Shown: positions 33,659 through 42,359 of the stretch, piece after piece | Position numbering within the stretch: the stretch's first letter is position 1 | Layout: each line of letters opens with the position of its first letter | Source of the DNA: JAHBXE01 sp044222195 | Lineage (GTDB): Bacteria > Planctomycetota > Phycisphaerae > Phycisphaerales > UBA1924 | DNA: 64,000 nt | Direction: 5' to 3' | NCBI GenBank assembly: GCA_044222195.1 | Contig: JBGANS010000010.1 | Coordinates: 1-64,000, forward strand | The notes under the pieces: generated by a model | Databases searched by the model: none | Seen by the model: only the letters and a program-made list of their open reading frames with translations | What the model was told of the DNA's origin: nothing | Program-made: the position numbers and the translations under genes

Positions 33659-34366
33659 ATGGCGGCAACTTCACGTATCGTCGGGGTGCTGGCTGTTCTG
33701 GGATTTGCTGGGGCGGCTGCCGCGCAGATTCCGTGGGACCCCAGCGTGGCCAGCGGTTCAGGCACGTTCTTCAACTGGTCCGGCGGGCAGAACCAGACGA
33801 ACCTGTTCGGTTCACCGTTTGTGGTGGGCGACACGTTCTACTTCACGCCGATCAACTTCGTGGCCAACGCCGTGAACGGGCAGACCGCGACGGCGACGGA
33901 CACGTTTGAAGTCGACCTGTTCGTCCATGCGGGGTACAAGTTTGACGCGATCCAGGTTGCCGAGTACGGCGACTACACGATCACCCACACGGGCACGCCG
34001 GTGGGGATCAGCTCGGTCGGAGCGAGCGGGACGTTGCGCGTTGAAGAGCTCGGCGGCACAGGCCGGTTCGACAGCCAGCCGCTGGCGTTCCCGGCCCTGC
34101 CGGTCGCGTCCCCGGTCCCGGTCAGCGGACTGTGGCAGGGCGATGCCGCGTCGAACCTGACGCTGCTCGAGGGCGTCACGCCCTTCACCCAGATTCACCT
34201 GAAGGTCACCAACAACCTCATCGCCATCAGCGGCGGTGCGGGCCAGGCGGCCGAGATTCGCAAGACGGTGTTCGGCGGCATGATGGCGGTCACGATCGTG
34301 CCGGCCCCGGGCTCGGCGGGCGTGCTCGCGGTCGGCCTCCTGGCGATGGGCCGCCGTCGTCGCTGA
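33659..34366 (+). CDS. Secreted protein with PEP-CTERM-type tail (copy 1)
   Basis: 235 residues. Signal peptide (TSRIVGVLAVLGFAGAAAA), an all-beta body with GTFFNWSGGQNQTNLFGSPF and FYFTPINFVANAVNG, and a C-terminal tail of VPAPGSAG, a hydrophobic stretch and GRRRR. That tail is a PEP-CTERM-like sorting signal in the variant common to planctomycetes, recognised by an exosortase that is not in this window. The body resembles the neighbouring protein at 34485-35195, including the shared 'NG..FTP..FVAN.VNG' element. The function of the body is unknown; it is probably surface or matrix associated. The start at 33659 is chosen for the signal peptide and the purine-rich RBS. Confidence 0.75.
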   Translation: MAATSRIVGVLAVLGFAGAAAAQIPWDPSVASGSGTFFNWSGGQNQTNLFGSPFVVGDTFYFTPINFVANAVNGQTATATDTFEVDLFVHAGYKFDAIQVAEYGDYTITHTGTPVGISSVGASGTLRVEELGGTGRFDSQPLAFPALPVASPVPVSGLWQGDAASNLTLLEGVTPFTQIHLKVTNNLIAISGGAGQAAEIRKTVFGGMMAVTIVPAPGSAGVLAVGLLAMGRRRR

Positions 34367-34484
34367 GTTCGAAGTGTTGAGAGACGGCCCATAGGACCGT
34401 GTGGTGTGGGCTGAGTGATGTGGTTCGAGAGTGGAAACTTCGATCGTCGGCACCGAGGGTGGGCGACGATTTGGAGCGAGAGAA

Positions 34485-35195
34485 ATGAAGAGTCGCTATT
34501 CAGTCATGATCGCCGCGTTCTCGGGCTTGGTTGCCTCTGCGGCATCCGGCCAGGTGAACTGGGTTCCGTCGGGCGGTTCGGGTACGTTCTTCACGTACGC
34601 CAACGGCTTCAGTGACAACGGCCTGTTCGGCAACCCGACCATCGTCGGTGATCAGTTCCAGTTCACGCCGGTCGGCTTTGTGGCCAACAGCGTGAACGGC
34701 TCCGCCGCGTCAACGCCGGACCGGATCCAGGTCGACCTGACCGCAAACCCGGGCCGTCGCTTCACGCAGATCAAGATCACCGAGTTCGGCACGTGGGGCA
34801 TCACGGGCATTGGAACCGTCAATGCGTTCGGCAGCCTGAACCTGATCGACCAGATCAATCTCCGCCCGCCGGCGATTGCGCCGCTGGTGGCAGGACAAAC
34901 GTCCCCCGCGGTCGGACCGATGCCGATCTCGACGCCCAACGCGTCCGGCCTCTGGTCCGGCACGGTCACGATCGACCTGACGACCATCGTTCCGCCCGGC
35001 CCGGACTGGACCAAGCTCCGCCTCGTGTTCTCGAACACGCTGCAGGCGACCAGCCAGCAGGGGTCGAGCTCGACGATCACCAAGAAGATCGTGGGCGGCC
35101 CGTCCATCATCGTGGACATTCTGCCGGCCCCGGGTTCGGCGACCATGCTTGCGTTCGGCGGACTGCTCGCCGCTCGCCGCCGTCGTCCGGCCTGA
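34485..35195 (+). CDS. Secreted protein with PEP-CTERM-type tail (copy 2)
   Basis: 236 residues, a diverged tandem paralogue of the preceding gene. Signal peptide (MKSRYSVMIAAFSGLVASAAS), body with SGTFFTYANGFSDNGLFGNP and FQFTPVGFVANSVNG, and a tail ILPAPGSATMLAFGG followed by AARRRR. The pair probably arose by duplication, since the order of motifs is the same and only the middle differs. A strong Rho-independent terminator follows, ending the unit. No enzymatic motif is visible. Confidence 0.75.
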   Translation: MKSRYSVMIAAFSGLVASAASGQVNWVPSGGSGTFFTYANGFSDNGLFGNPTIVGDQFQFTPVGFVANSVNGSAASTPDRIQVDLTANPGRRFTQIKITEFGTWGITGIGTVNAFGSLNLIDQINLRPPAIAPLVAGQTSPAVGPMPISTPNASGLWSGTVTIDLTTIVPPGPDWTKLRLVFSNTLQATSQQGSSSTITKKIVGGPSIIVDILPAPGSATMLAFGGLLAARRRRPA

Positions 35196-35224
35196 GTCGA
35201 GCACCTATACAACCCCGTTTGCAG

Positions 35225-35259
35225 GTGGCCGCGTTTGACACGCGGCCACGTTTTTTTTT
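35225..35259 (+). terminator. Rho-independent terminator
   Basis: GTGGCCGCG (35225-35233) and CGCGGCCAC (35241-35249) form a perfect 9-bp G/C stem with a 7-base loop. After one G, nine T residues follow. This is the clearest terminator in the window, ending the PEP-CTERM gene pair. Confidence 0.92.
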
Positions 35260-35310
35260 GTGGGCTTATGCGGCGAACCGCTTGAGCGGCCGGTCAGAAA
35301 GCACTCCTTC

Positions 35311-37191
35311 TCAATGGGAGATTGGAACGCGCGGCGTGAGTGAGTGGTAGAGCATCGAGGCGGGCACAACCATATCACCAAGCCCCATGCCGCGGACGCT
35401 GAGCGTCAAGCCCGGCTGCGCGGTGGTGGTGAAGTAGTTGCAATCGAGAATGTGAAGACCCCGTTCGAGGCGGACGGACCCGCTTCGAGCGCGGAGGGGA
35501 TGGACCCCGTCGTTGTCGAGTACGCGCACACCGTCGATGAACAGGCGTGAGCCGTCCTTGGAGTTGAGCGAGAAGGTGTATACGCCGGTGGTGGGAATCA
35601 GGATGTAGCCCTGGACGCCCACGGCGTAGCTGGAAGCCCAACTGCACCCCGGGAAGCCTGGCGACCCGCCCTGGCCGACATTGACGGGGGCGATGGTCGC
35701 CTGGCCGAACGGGCTGCCACCGAGGGTGGGAAGCGTGGTCGCCCCGGGGGCGGCGTAGTACCTCGCCATGAGGCCGGGCAGGAGTGATTCGGGTATGGGC
35801 GCGGCGGGCAGGTATGCCGGGTCGCGCGGCACCGGTCGGCCGGTGGCCCGGGCGAGAGCGGACTCCGCGTTCACACGCCCCCAACCGGTGTTGTTGCCGG
35901 GGCTGAGCGGCTCGAGCGCGTCGCACGACTGGTAGAGCACATCCATGGCCTGCGAGGGAGACATTCCCGGCGCCGCGGACCAGGCGAGTGCGAGCACGCC
36001 CGCGGCGATGGGAGCGGCGAAGCTGGTGCCGCTGCGATAGACATACCCGCCGCCGAGGGCGGGCACGCTGACCATGACGCCGGGGGCCATGATGTCGATG
36101 GCCCGGCCGAAGTTGGAATCCGGGGCGAGCGTGTCCATGGCATCGGTCGCGCCCACGATTGTCGTGGCCTCGGGATCAAACTGGCTGAAGTTGGTGGAGC
36201 TGTTTCCGGCGGCCCATACGAGCAGGCCCCCCAGGTTCCGGATGGCGACGGCGGTGGGCTCCACCGATGAGTTTTCCACGCCGGCGTAGCTGACGCTGAT
36301 GATCTTCGCCCCGCTGAAAACCGCCCAGTTTGCCCCCAGGAGGATGTTGCTCATGAAAGCCGAGCCGTTGGTGTAGTTGGTGGCGCGGATGGGCATGATC
36401 CGGCCGGTCCAGCAGACCCCGGAACCGCCCGAGAAGTTGTTGCCCATGGCGAGGGCGGCGCCGGCGACGCTGGTGCCGTGGCCGTTGACATCGCCGACGA
36501 GGCCTCCCGCGGCCTGGGAGAGGTTGCTCGGGACGTTGAAGCCGGGGACCAGGAGCGGCGCGAGGTCGGGGTGGGTCAGATCGACTCCCGTGTCGACGAA
36601 GGCGCAGGTGATCGATCCATCGCCGGTGTAGGCGTTCCAGGCCTGGGGCGCCTTGATCTTGTCGAGTTGCCACTGGGAGCGGAGGAGCGGGTCGTCCGGA
36701 CGGGTCTCGCCGTCACGGGCGGGGTAGACAATCCAATCGGGCTCGGCGAACTCGTAGAGCCCCGTGGCCATGAGGCTGGTGCAGAGTTGCTGCTCGGTCT
36801 CACCGGGAGCAAGGCGAAGGACATGGATGTCGCCCAATGGGAGGATGCGGATCGTTCGCGATGCGAGCGCTGCCCGGGCGTCGGATGCGCGTGCCTTGGC
36901 GAGGGCCGGATCGCACCCGGTGATCAGCCAGTCAACAGCTTGGACGGGCCGTGCCAGGACCTGGCCGGAGAGTTCACGCTGACCTGGAATTTCTACGAAT
37001 GGGGCGAGTTGGGCCGCGGCCACAGCTGTCCAGGCGCAAGAAGCGCCGGCGACAACAGTCACCAACTGCGCAGACAGTGGCAAGCGGAACTCCTCCAACG
37101 CCCGGGCCGCGAAACCCGGGGCGCGTCTTGTCCGAACCGCCGCTGAATCCCACGAGAACTCGGAGGCGGCGCTCTCTTGGCTGGGGCTCAA
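35311..37191 (-). CDS. Secreted subtilisin-family (S8) peptidase with PA14-like domain
   Basis: 626 residues. A long N-terminal region precedes the hydrophobic export segment (LVTVVAGASCAWTAVAAAQL, ~43-62). A propeptide-like segment (~80-155, ending LYEFAEPDWIVYP) is followed by the S8 domain with Asp200 (CAFVDTGVDLTHPD), His238 (GDVNGHGTSVAGAA) and Ser390 (YRSGTSFAAPIAAG). The C-terminal ~150 residues (MARYYAAPGATTLP ... GVYTFSLNSKDGSRLFIDG) are a PA14-type beta-barrel often used for carbohydrate binding. There is no dockerin or PEP-CTERM tail, unlike other secreted enzymes here. It ends 51 bp after the terminator of the convergent unit. Confidence 0.9.
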   Translation of the reverse strand: MSPSQESAASEFSWDSAAVRTRRAPGFAARALEEFRLPLSAQLVTVVAGASCAWTAVAAAQLAPFVEIPGQRELSGQVLARPVQAVDWLITGCDPALAKARASDARAALASRTIRILPLGDIHVLRLAPGETEQQLCTSLMATGLYEFAEPDWIVYPARDGETRPDDPLLRSQWQLDKIKAPQAWNAYTGDGSITCAFVDTGVDLTHPDLAPLLVPGFNVPSNLSQAAGGLVGDVNGHGTSVAGAALAMGNNFSGGSGVCWTGRIMPIRATNYTNGSAFMSNILLGANWAVFSGAKIISVSYAGVENSSVEPTAVAIRNLGGLLVWAAGNSSTNFSQFDPEATTIVGATDAMDTLAPDSNFGRAIDIMAPGVMVSVPALGGGYVYRSGTSFAAPIAAGVLALAWSAAPGMSPSQAMDVLYQSCDALEPLSPGNNTGWGRVNAESALARATGRPVPRDPAYLPAAPIPESLLPGLMARYYAAPGATTLPTLGGSPFGQATIAPVNVGQGGSPGFPGCSWASSYAVGVQGYILIPTTGVYTFSLNSKDGSRLFIDGVRVLDNDGVHPLRARSGSVRLERGLHILDCNYFTTTAQPGLTLSVRGMGLGDMVVPASMLYHSLTPRVPISH

Positions 37192-37272
37192 TATACAGGT
37201 TCTGGGGCGTTTGGCAAGGATGGCGGCGATTCGTTGACTCGCTGAGGGGCACCGTTACACTCGTCTGTTTCC

Positions 37273-37346
37273 GGGCTTGTAGCTCAGCTGGCTAGAGCGC
37301 GCCCCTGATAAGGGCGAGGTCGGAGGTTCGAGTCCTCTCAGGCCCA
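37273..37346 (+). tRNA. tRNA-Ile (anticodon GAT)
   Basis: The acceptor arms GGGCTTG and CAGGCCC pair fully (one G-T). The D-arm is AGCTCAGCTGGCTAGAGC, the anticodon loop CTGATAA with anticodon GAT, and the T-loop GTTCGAGTC. The 3' CCA is not encoded. It stands alone, not in an rRNA operon. Confidence 0.96.
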
Positions 37347-37405
37347 TTGGCGGACCGTGTGAACCCAGGAAAAGCAGGTGAGGCCGGTAAGATCCGGCCG
37401 CGGCG

Positions 37406-38266
37406 ATGCCGAACTCCGACCGCACATTCGCCGCTGACTTCCGGCGGTTTTTCGGGCGGGGGCTGGCGATTCTGCTGCCTTCGATCCTGACGCTGTGGAT
37501 CCTGTGGTACGCGTTTGCGTTCGTGTTCAACAACGTGGCGGCGCCGATCAACCGTGGGCTCCGGTGGATGGTGGTGCAGGCGGCGCCGACGTTTGTCGGG
37601 GAAGCGCCGGATCGGCAGCCGGCGTGGTTCCGGGTGTCCGAGGCGGAGCGGGCGGAGTTCCTGGCGCAGCAGGACGGGAAGGCGTTTCGGAGTGCCGCGG
37701 CGGCGGAGGTGACGTCGGAAGTCCGGTCGCAGAAGTTCCGGACGTACTGGCAGTCTCGCTGGTACCTGTCGGGGTCCGGGCTGGTGGTGGCGATCGTGCT
37801 GATCTACCTGGCGGGGATGCTGCTGGGGGGCCTGATCGGTCGCCGGATGTACAACCGGGTGGAGGGCTGGATCTCTCGCTTGCCGGGGTTCAAGCAGGTC
37901 TATCCGCATGTAAAGCAGCTGGTGAACCTGGTGATGGGCGACAAGCCCATGGCGTTCAAGCGGGTGGTGTACGTGGAATACCCGCGGAAGGGTGTGTGGT
38001 CGCTGGGGCTGGTGACGAGTGGCTCGCTCTCATCGGTCGCGGGGTACGCGGGTGAGCGGATGCTGGCGGTCTTCATCCCTTCGACTCCGACGCCGTTTAC
38101 CGGGTTTGTGATCAACGTTCCGGAGAAAGACGTACTCGACGCACCGCTGTCGGTGGATGAGGCGATCCGGTTCCTTCTCACGGGTGGGGCGCTGATTCCC
38201 GAGCACCAGAGGACCCAGGCGCTGGCGGGAGCGGCGGAGAACCCCGAACCGGGGCGGTCGGCGTAG
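37406..38266 (+). CDS. DUF502 family membrane protein
   Basis: 286 residues with two membrane segments (GLAILLPSILTLWILWYAFAF near the start and GSGLVVAIVLIYLAGMLLG at ~125-145). The conserved C-terminal domain reads AFKRVVYVEYPRKGVWSLG, VFIPSTPTPFTGFVINVPEKD and SVDEAIRFLLTGGALIP, all hallmarks of DUF502. The family is widespread, with no firm function; a plant homologue is an endosomal protein. The family's first-loop PLP..G motif is modified here. It precedes hpf by 50 bp in the same orientation. Confidence 0.88.
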   Translation: MPNSDRTFAADFRRFFGRGLAILLPSILTLWILWYAFAFVFNNVAAPINRGLRWMVVQAAPTFVGEAPDRQPAWFRVSEAERAEFLAQQDGKAFRSAAAAEVTSEVRSQKFRTYWQSRWYLSGSGLVVAIVLIYLAGMLLGGLIGRRMYNRVEGWISRLPGFKQVYPHVKQLVNLVMGDKPMAFKRVVYVEYPRKGVWSLGLVTSGSLSSVAGYAGERMLAVFIPSTPTPFTGFVINVPEKDVLDAPLSVDEAIRFLLTGGALIPEHQRTQALAGAAENPEPGRSA

Positions 38267-38316
38267 ACTGTGCGCGGCCCGGTTTCCCGGGCGGGAATCA
38301 TGTTTGAGGGAGTTCC

Positions 38317-38625
38317 ATGCGAATTGAGGTCATCGGGAGAAACCTGGACGTGACAGCGGCCATCCGGGAGCACACGGAGGGCAAGGCCGAGAAGCTCTCC
38401 AAGTTCTACAACGGGATCCAGCTGATCACGGTGCGGCTGTCGAGGGAAGACCACCAGCACCACGGCGAGTTCGGCGTGGAGCTGGTGATCGATGTGGAGA
38501 AACACGACGACTTCGTGTCCCACGCCAAGGGCGAGGACCTGTACGCGGCGATCGACGCGGTGATCCAGAAGGGGTCCCGCCAGCTCAGTGAGTTCAAGGA
38601 AAAGCTCCGGAACGGGAAACGCTAA
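38317..38625 (+). CDS. hpf: Ribosome hibernation-promoting factor (short HPF / RaiA type)
   Basis: 102 residues, the short form without the C-terminal dimerisation domain. Family pattern: MRIEVIGRNLDVTAAIREHT at the start, KLSKFYNGI, DVEKHDDFVSHAKGEDLYAA and a basic C-terminus (SEFKEKLRNGKR). It binds the 30S decoding centre during stationary phase. The order hpf-ptsN-HPr mirrors the proteobacterial rpoN-linked cluster, suggesting coordinated nutrient-stress control. Confidence 0.93.
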   Translation: MRIEVIGRNLDVTAAIREHTEGKAEKLSKFYNGIQLITVRLSREDHQHHGEFGVELVIDVEKHDDFVSHAKGEDLYAAIDAVIQKGSRQLSEFKEKLRNGKR

Positions 38626-38648
38626 GCGACCTTCGAGGTTCATCAACC

Positions 38649-39125
38649 ATGCGAATGCTCCAACTGGTGTCCGAGTCGGCGATTGTCCCGCGGTTGAAAG
38701 CCACGCAGCGCGATGAGGTCATCATCGAGCTGGTGGACTCGCTGGTTTCGTCGGGGGCGGCGGCGGCGAAGCTGCGCGACGAACTGGTGAAGTCGGTGCT
38801 GGAGCGTGAGCGGCGAGGGTCGACGGGCTTTGGGCGCGGGGTGGCGGTGCCGCACGTGAAGCACAAGTCGGTGAAGTCGATGGCGGCGGCGATCGGGCTG
38901 TCGGACCGGGGCGTGGACTTCAACTCGCTGGACAAGCAGCCGGTGTACTCGGTGTTTCTGCTGCTGTCACCCGAGGACCGGCCGGAAGAGCATCTGCAGG
39001 CCATGGAAGTCATTTTCAAGAACCTGAGCAAGGACACGTTCCGGCGGTTTCTGCGGCAGGCGGCGTCGGTTGACGAGGTCAAGACGCTGCTTGAAGAAGC
39101 GGACAATCAACTGCTCGCAGGCTGA
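38649..39125 (+). CDS. ptsN: PTS IIA-Ntr-type protein
   Basis: 158 residues of the fructose/mannitol IIA fold. The phosphorylated histidine is His69 in GRGVAVPHVKH, flanked by ERERRGSTGFG; the C-terminal part LLLSPEDRPEEHLQAMEVIF is typical of PtsN. PtsN is a regulatory PTS protein that accepts phosphate from HPr-type proteins rather than transporting sugar. It lies 23 bp after hpf and 82 bp before HPr. Enzyme I (PtsI/PtsP) is not in the window. Confidence 0.92.
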   Translation: MRMLQLVSESAIVPRLKATQRDEVIIELVDSLVSSGAAAAKLRDELVKSVLERERRGSTGFGRGVAVPHVKHKSVKSMAAAIGLSDRGVDFNSLDKQPVYSVFLLLSPEDRPEEHLQAMEVIFKNLSKDTFRRFLRQAASVDEVKTLLEEADNQLLAG

Positions 39126-39207
39126 ACCGGCGTGAACGGGCACGGGAACGCCGGCAGGGAAGGCCCCGTGGGCCGTGCCCTGGTGTCGGCGTTCGGGAGC
39201 GTTGCAG

Positions 39208-39483
39208 GTGGCGGATCGGGTTTCCATCCAGGTCACGATCGTGAACAAGCTGGGGCTGCACGCGCGCCCCGCGATGACGTTTGTGGACCTGGCGAGCACC
39301 TTCCAGTCCGAGGTCACGGTCCGGCGCGCGGACCAGGAAGTGGATGGCAAGTCGATCATGCACATGATGATGCTGGCGGCGACGAAAGGAACGGAACTGA
39401 CGGTCACGGCCGTCGGCCCGGACGCCCAGAAAGCGTGCGAGGCGCTCAAGAAGCTGGTGGACGGCGGGTTTGACGAAGACTGA
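39208..39483 (+). CDS. ptsH: HPr-family phosphocarrier
   Basis: About 91 residues from a GTG at 39208 (GGGAG ~9 bases upstream); a longer reading to 39175 is less likely. The active histidine is His18 in NKLGLHARPAM. A serine (Ser49) in VDGKSIMHMMMLA stands where HPr kinase/phosphorylase acts in Firmicutes and some proteobacteria, so both regulatory positions exist. It probably relays phosphate to PtsN next door. The choice between HPr and NPr naming is by context. Confidence 0.9.
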   Translation: MADRVSIQVTIVNKLGLHARPAMTFVDLASTFQSEVTVRRADQEVDGKSIMHMMMLAATKGTELTVTAVGPDAQKACEALKKLVDGGFDED

Positions 39484-39508
39484 GGAACGAGGGTCTGGGA
39501 GGGCGACG

Positions 39509-39928
39509 ATGATTCGGATCGCTGTGTGCGCAACGCTTCTGGCGCTCAGTGGGTGCATCGTGGGCAGCAGGCACGAGACGAGATACGAGCCGCCCCCCGC
39601 GACCGGGCCGGAAGGGCCCAACGCCGGGACGATCCGTGCGGCGATGCAACTCGGCTACGCCTCGGACCGGGCGCGGATGCTCAAGAAGGTCGCCCAGCGC
39701 GACGACCTGACCGAGGCGGAGCAGACGCTGCTCATCGATGCGGCGTTCCACACCGATCTGTACAGGAGCGACCGAAGCGAGATCCTGCTGGCCCTTGTCT
39801 CCAACGCGAAGTTGTGTTCGGGCCCACGCAACACGATCGGGTCGAAGATCGGCGAGCTGGACGTATACGAGAGCGACCGGGTGCGGATCGTCGAGGCGAT
39901 GGATGCTTCATCGCGCCGGGGGCGATAG
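39509..39928 (+). CDS. Small lipoprotein of unknown function
   Basis: 139 residues. The lipobox LSGC at residues 12-15 follows a short hydrophobic signal. The start at 39509 is supported by GGGAGGG five bases upstream. The mature part has a Pro-rich linker (YEPPPATGPEGPNAG) and then a helical domain (AAMQLGYASDRARMLKKVAQ, EAEQTLLIDAAFHTDLYRSD). It is placed directly after HPr, 25 bp on, but no link to PTS is evident. The family is not recognised. Confidence 0.7.
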   Translation: MIRIAVCATLLALSGCIVGSRHETRYEPPPATGPEGPNAGTIRAAMQLGYASDRARMLKKVAQRDDLTEAEQTLLIDAAFHTDLYRSDRSEILLALVSNAKLCSGPRNTIGSKIGELDVYESDRVRIVEAMDASSRRGR

Positions 39929-39947
39929 CGCGAAGACCCGACCGACG

Positions 39948-40523
39948 TCAGGCAAGGGCTCGCCGAATCGCGGCCAGATCGACTCGCAAACCGGGGATCG
40001 ACGCACACTGAATCGCGTCGGGTTCAACCCCGACTTCAAGCATGCGCGGCCCGCTTCGCCGCCACACGCGGGCTGACACATCCGTTGGATCGAGCACCCA
40101 GTATTCGCCGACGCCGAAAGCGTCATAGTCGTCGCGCTTGGTGATCAGGTCCAGGGGCTTGGAACCGGGTGAGACAACCTCTACCACCACATCCGGTGGA
40201 AGGACGAGTCTCTCGGGCATGGTGGTCAACCGGCCGGGGCCGTAGACAACGACATCGGGGCAATAGACCTTCCCGCTGCCAAGCTTGATGTTGGTATCTG
40301 GGAACACCTCCGCGCCCGCGTGACGGTCCTGCCACTGAATCAACTGGAGCAGGAGCCGGGTGACTGCCTTCTGATGGCGCGGCGTCGGACTCGGGCTCAT
40401 GACAACGACCCCGTTGATGAGTTCATATCGCTCCTGAGTTTCACCAAGCGCAAGATACTCATCGGCCGACATTTGCAGCCCGGCGTAACCGATGTCCGCT
40501 GGATATCTCGGGGCCGTCGACAT
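39948..40523 (-). CDS. Uma2 family (PD-(D/E)XK-like) protein
   Basis: 191 residues. Recognisable Uma2 pattern: SADEYLALGETQERYELINGVVV, GAEVFPDTNIKLG, CPDVVVYGP, LPPDVVVEVVSPGS, DLITKRDDYDAFGVGEYWVLD. The E...PDVV..EV.SP..K-type residues form the nuclease-like active site. Uma2 proteins were named from Microcystis; many copies occur in cyanobacteria and planctomycetes and their substrates are unclear. The start is either 40523 or 40553. It is divergent from the HAD phosphatase with 51 bp between starts. Confidence 0.85.
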   Translation of the reverse strand: MSTAPRYPADIGYAGLQMSADEYLALGETQERYELINGVVVMSPSPTPRHQKAVTRLLLQLIQWQDRHAGAEVFPDTNIKLGSGKVYCPDVVVYGPGRLTTMPERLVLPPDVVVEVVSPGSKPLDLITKRDDYDAFGVGEYWVLDPTDVSARVWRRSGPRMLEVGVEPDAIQCASIPGLRVDLAAIRRALA

Positions 40524-40574
40524 TCCGGTGGAAGTGTATTCGGGATGAGGCATGTTGCGCCGTACGCTTCTGAC

Positions 40575-41471
40575 ATGCCCCGCTATGACATGCTCGCCAT
40601 CGACCTCGACGGCACGCTGCTCAACTCGAGCCGGGAAGTCAGCCGCGCCAATGTCGAGGCCGTGCACGCGGCACGGGCCGCTGGCATGCAGGTGGTTGTC
40701 TGCACGGGGCGTGGCCTGGTGGAGTCGGCCGAGGTCTTGGCCGCGATTGAGCAGAGAGACCCCGTGGTGGTCGCGGGCGGGTCGATCGTGTCGTGCCCGG
40801 TGACGACGCGGACACTGCACCGGTTTTCGCTCAATCAGTCGCTGGTGGAGAGGGCGGTGCCGCGGCTCCTTGGACACGGGCACGCGGTGATGATCCTGAA
40901 GGACCCCGTGGCGGCGGGGTACGACTACTTGATCGTGCACGGTCCGGAAGGGACGCGACAGGCGCTGGACCCGGTCACGCTGTGGTGGTTCGAGAAGATG
41001 AACGTGAAGGTCAGGTACGTCGACCATGTGGATCAGGATGAGCACCCGGAGCATTCGGTGCGGCTGGGCGTGTGCGCGCTCTCAGGGGTGCTGGGCAGGC
41101 TGCACGACGACATTCATGAGTCCTTTGGCGAGCAGGCGACCATGCACCACTTCCCCGCGGTGCTTGAACCCGAGCACGAAGCGCGGATTCCCGAGGGCCA
41201 GAAACTGCACATCCTTGAGGTGTTCGATCGCACCGCCAGCAAGTGGTCGGCGATTCAATGGCTGGCGGAACGCAAGGGCATCGCGGCGTCGCGCATCGCG
41301 GCGATCGGGGATGAGATCAACGACCTGCCGATGATCCGTGCGGCGGGCCTGGGCGTGGCGATGGGGAACGCGGTGCCGGTGGTGAGGGCGGCGGCCCAGC
41401 GGCACACGGTCTCCAACGATGAGCACGGCGTGGCGCACGCGATTACCAACATTCTCGACGACATGTGGTAG
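40575..41471 (+). CDS. HAD-superfamily (Cof-type) phosphatase
   Basis: 298 residues. Motif I AIDLDGTLLNS (nucleophile Asp9), motif II in VVVCTGRG, Lys in ASKWSAIQWLAERKG and motif IV IGDEINDLPMIRAAG, with a Cof-type C2 cap between them. The substrate is probably a sugar phosphate or nucleotide; the family is promiscuous. The start is set at MPRYDMLAID, since the in-frame extension upstream would overlap the divergent Uma2 gene. Confidence 0.9.
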   Translation: MPRYDMLAIDLDGTLLNSSREVSRANVEAVHAARAAGMQVVVCTGRGLVESAEVLAAIEQRDPVVVAGGSIVSCPVTTRTLHRFSLNQSLVERAVPRLLGHGHAVMILKDPVAAGYDYLIVHGPEGTRQALDPVTLWWFEKMNVKVRYVDHVDQDEHPEHSVRLGVCALSGVLGRLHDDIHESFGEQATMHHFPAVLEPEHEARIPEGQKLHILEVFDRTASKWSAIQWLAERKGIAASRIAAIGDEINDLPMIRAAGLGVAMGNAVPVVRAAAQRHTVSNDEHGVAHAITNILDDMW

Positions 41472-41495
41472 CCATGGAGGCCGCGGGCGCGGCGT

Positions 41496-42353
41496 GTGAG
41501 CTTGCAAACGCTTCAGACCATCCGCGAACTCCTGGAATCCCGGGGTCTTTCGCCGCGAAAGAGCTTTGGGCAGAACTTTCTGATTGACCACAACCTGATC
41601 CGAAAGCTGGCCGATGACGCCGGGATTGTGCCGGGGGAGCTGATCCTCGAGGTCGGGCCCGGGACAGGGGCGCTCACCGAGGAACTGCTCTCACGCGGGG
41701 CGCGGGTGATCGCGTGCGAACTGGACCGGGGGCTGGCGGGGCTGTTACGGGAGCGCCTGGGTGAGCCCGCAAAGACCTTGACCCCCCCACCGCCGTCGAC
41801 CGCCTCGTTCACGTTGATCGAGGGCGACTGCCTGGAGTCAAAGCGGGAGCTCTCGCGGACGGCGGCGGCGGCCCTGGGCGGGGGGCCGTTCAAGCTGGTC
41901 GCGAATCTGCCGTACGGGGCCGCGACGCCGCTGATGCTGGCGCTTTTGGTGCATCATCCCGGGTGTGTATCGATGCACGTGACGATTCAGCGGGAGGTGG
42001 CGGACCGGCTGTGCGCGGGGCCTTCGACCAAGGAATATGGCCCGATCAGCATCGTGGCGCAGGCGCTCTGCGAGGTGAAGCGAATCGCCGTATTGCCGCC
42101 GGAGTGTTTCTGGCCGCGGCCTGATGTGACGAGCGCGATGGTTTCGTTGCGTCGCCTGGATCGGGCGCGGACGACCCAAGCGGGAGCGCTGGCGGAGATG
42201 TGCCAGAAGTTGTTTTCGAGGCGGCGCAAGCAACTGGGTTCGATCCTCGGGAGGGGCTTTCCCTGGCCGGAGGGGATCACGCCCGAGAACCGAATCGAGG
42301 AACTTTCGGTTGATCGGGCGGTTGCGTTGGCCGCCGCGGTGGGTAGCCTGTAG
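41496..42353 (+). CDS. rsmA: 16S rRNA dimethyladenosine transferase RsmA (KsgA)
   Basis: 285 residues, GTG start. Features: RKSFGQNFLIDHNLIRKL (21-38), the SAM motif LEVGPGTGALTEEL (51-64), the NLPY catalytic motif (137-140) and a C-terminal FSRRRKQLGSIL. A Pro-rich insertion (TPPPPSTA, ~96-103) is not usual. It dimethylates the two adjacent adenines of helix 45 in 16S rRNA during small-subunit maturation. It abuts the phosphotransferase gene downstream. Confidence 0.94.
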   Translation: MSLQTLQTIRELLESRGLSPRKSFGQNFLIDHNLIRKLADDAGIVPGELILEVGPGTGALTEELLSRGARVIACELDRGLAGLLRERLGEPAKTLTPPPPSTASFTLIEGDCLESKRELSRTAAAALGGGPFKLVANLPYGAATPLMLALLVHHPGCVSMHVTIQREVADRLCAGPSTKEYGPISIVAQALCEVKRIAVLPPECFWPRPDVTSAMVSLRRLDRARTTQAGALAEMCQKLFSRRRKQLGSILGRGFPWPEGITPENRIEELSVDRAVALAAAVGSL

Positions 42354-42359
42354 GTGGGC

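Noticed and set aside
40524..41054. N-terminal extension of the Uma2 gene
   Set aside because: It runs antisense through the HAD phosphatase gene, which has all catalytic motifs; the extension is a frame shadow.
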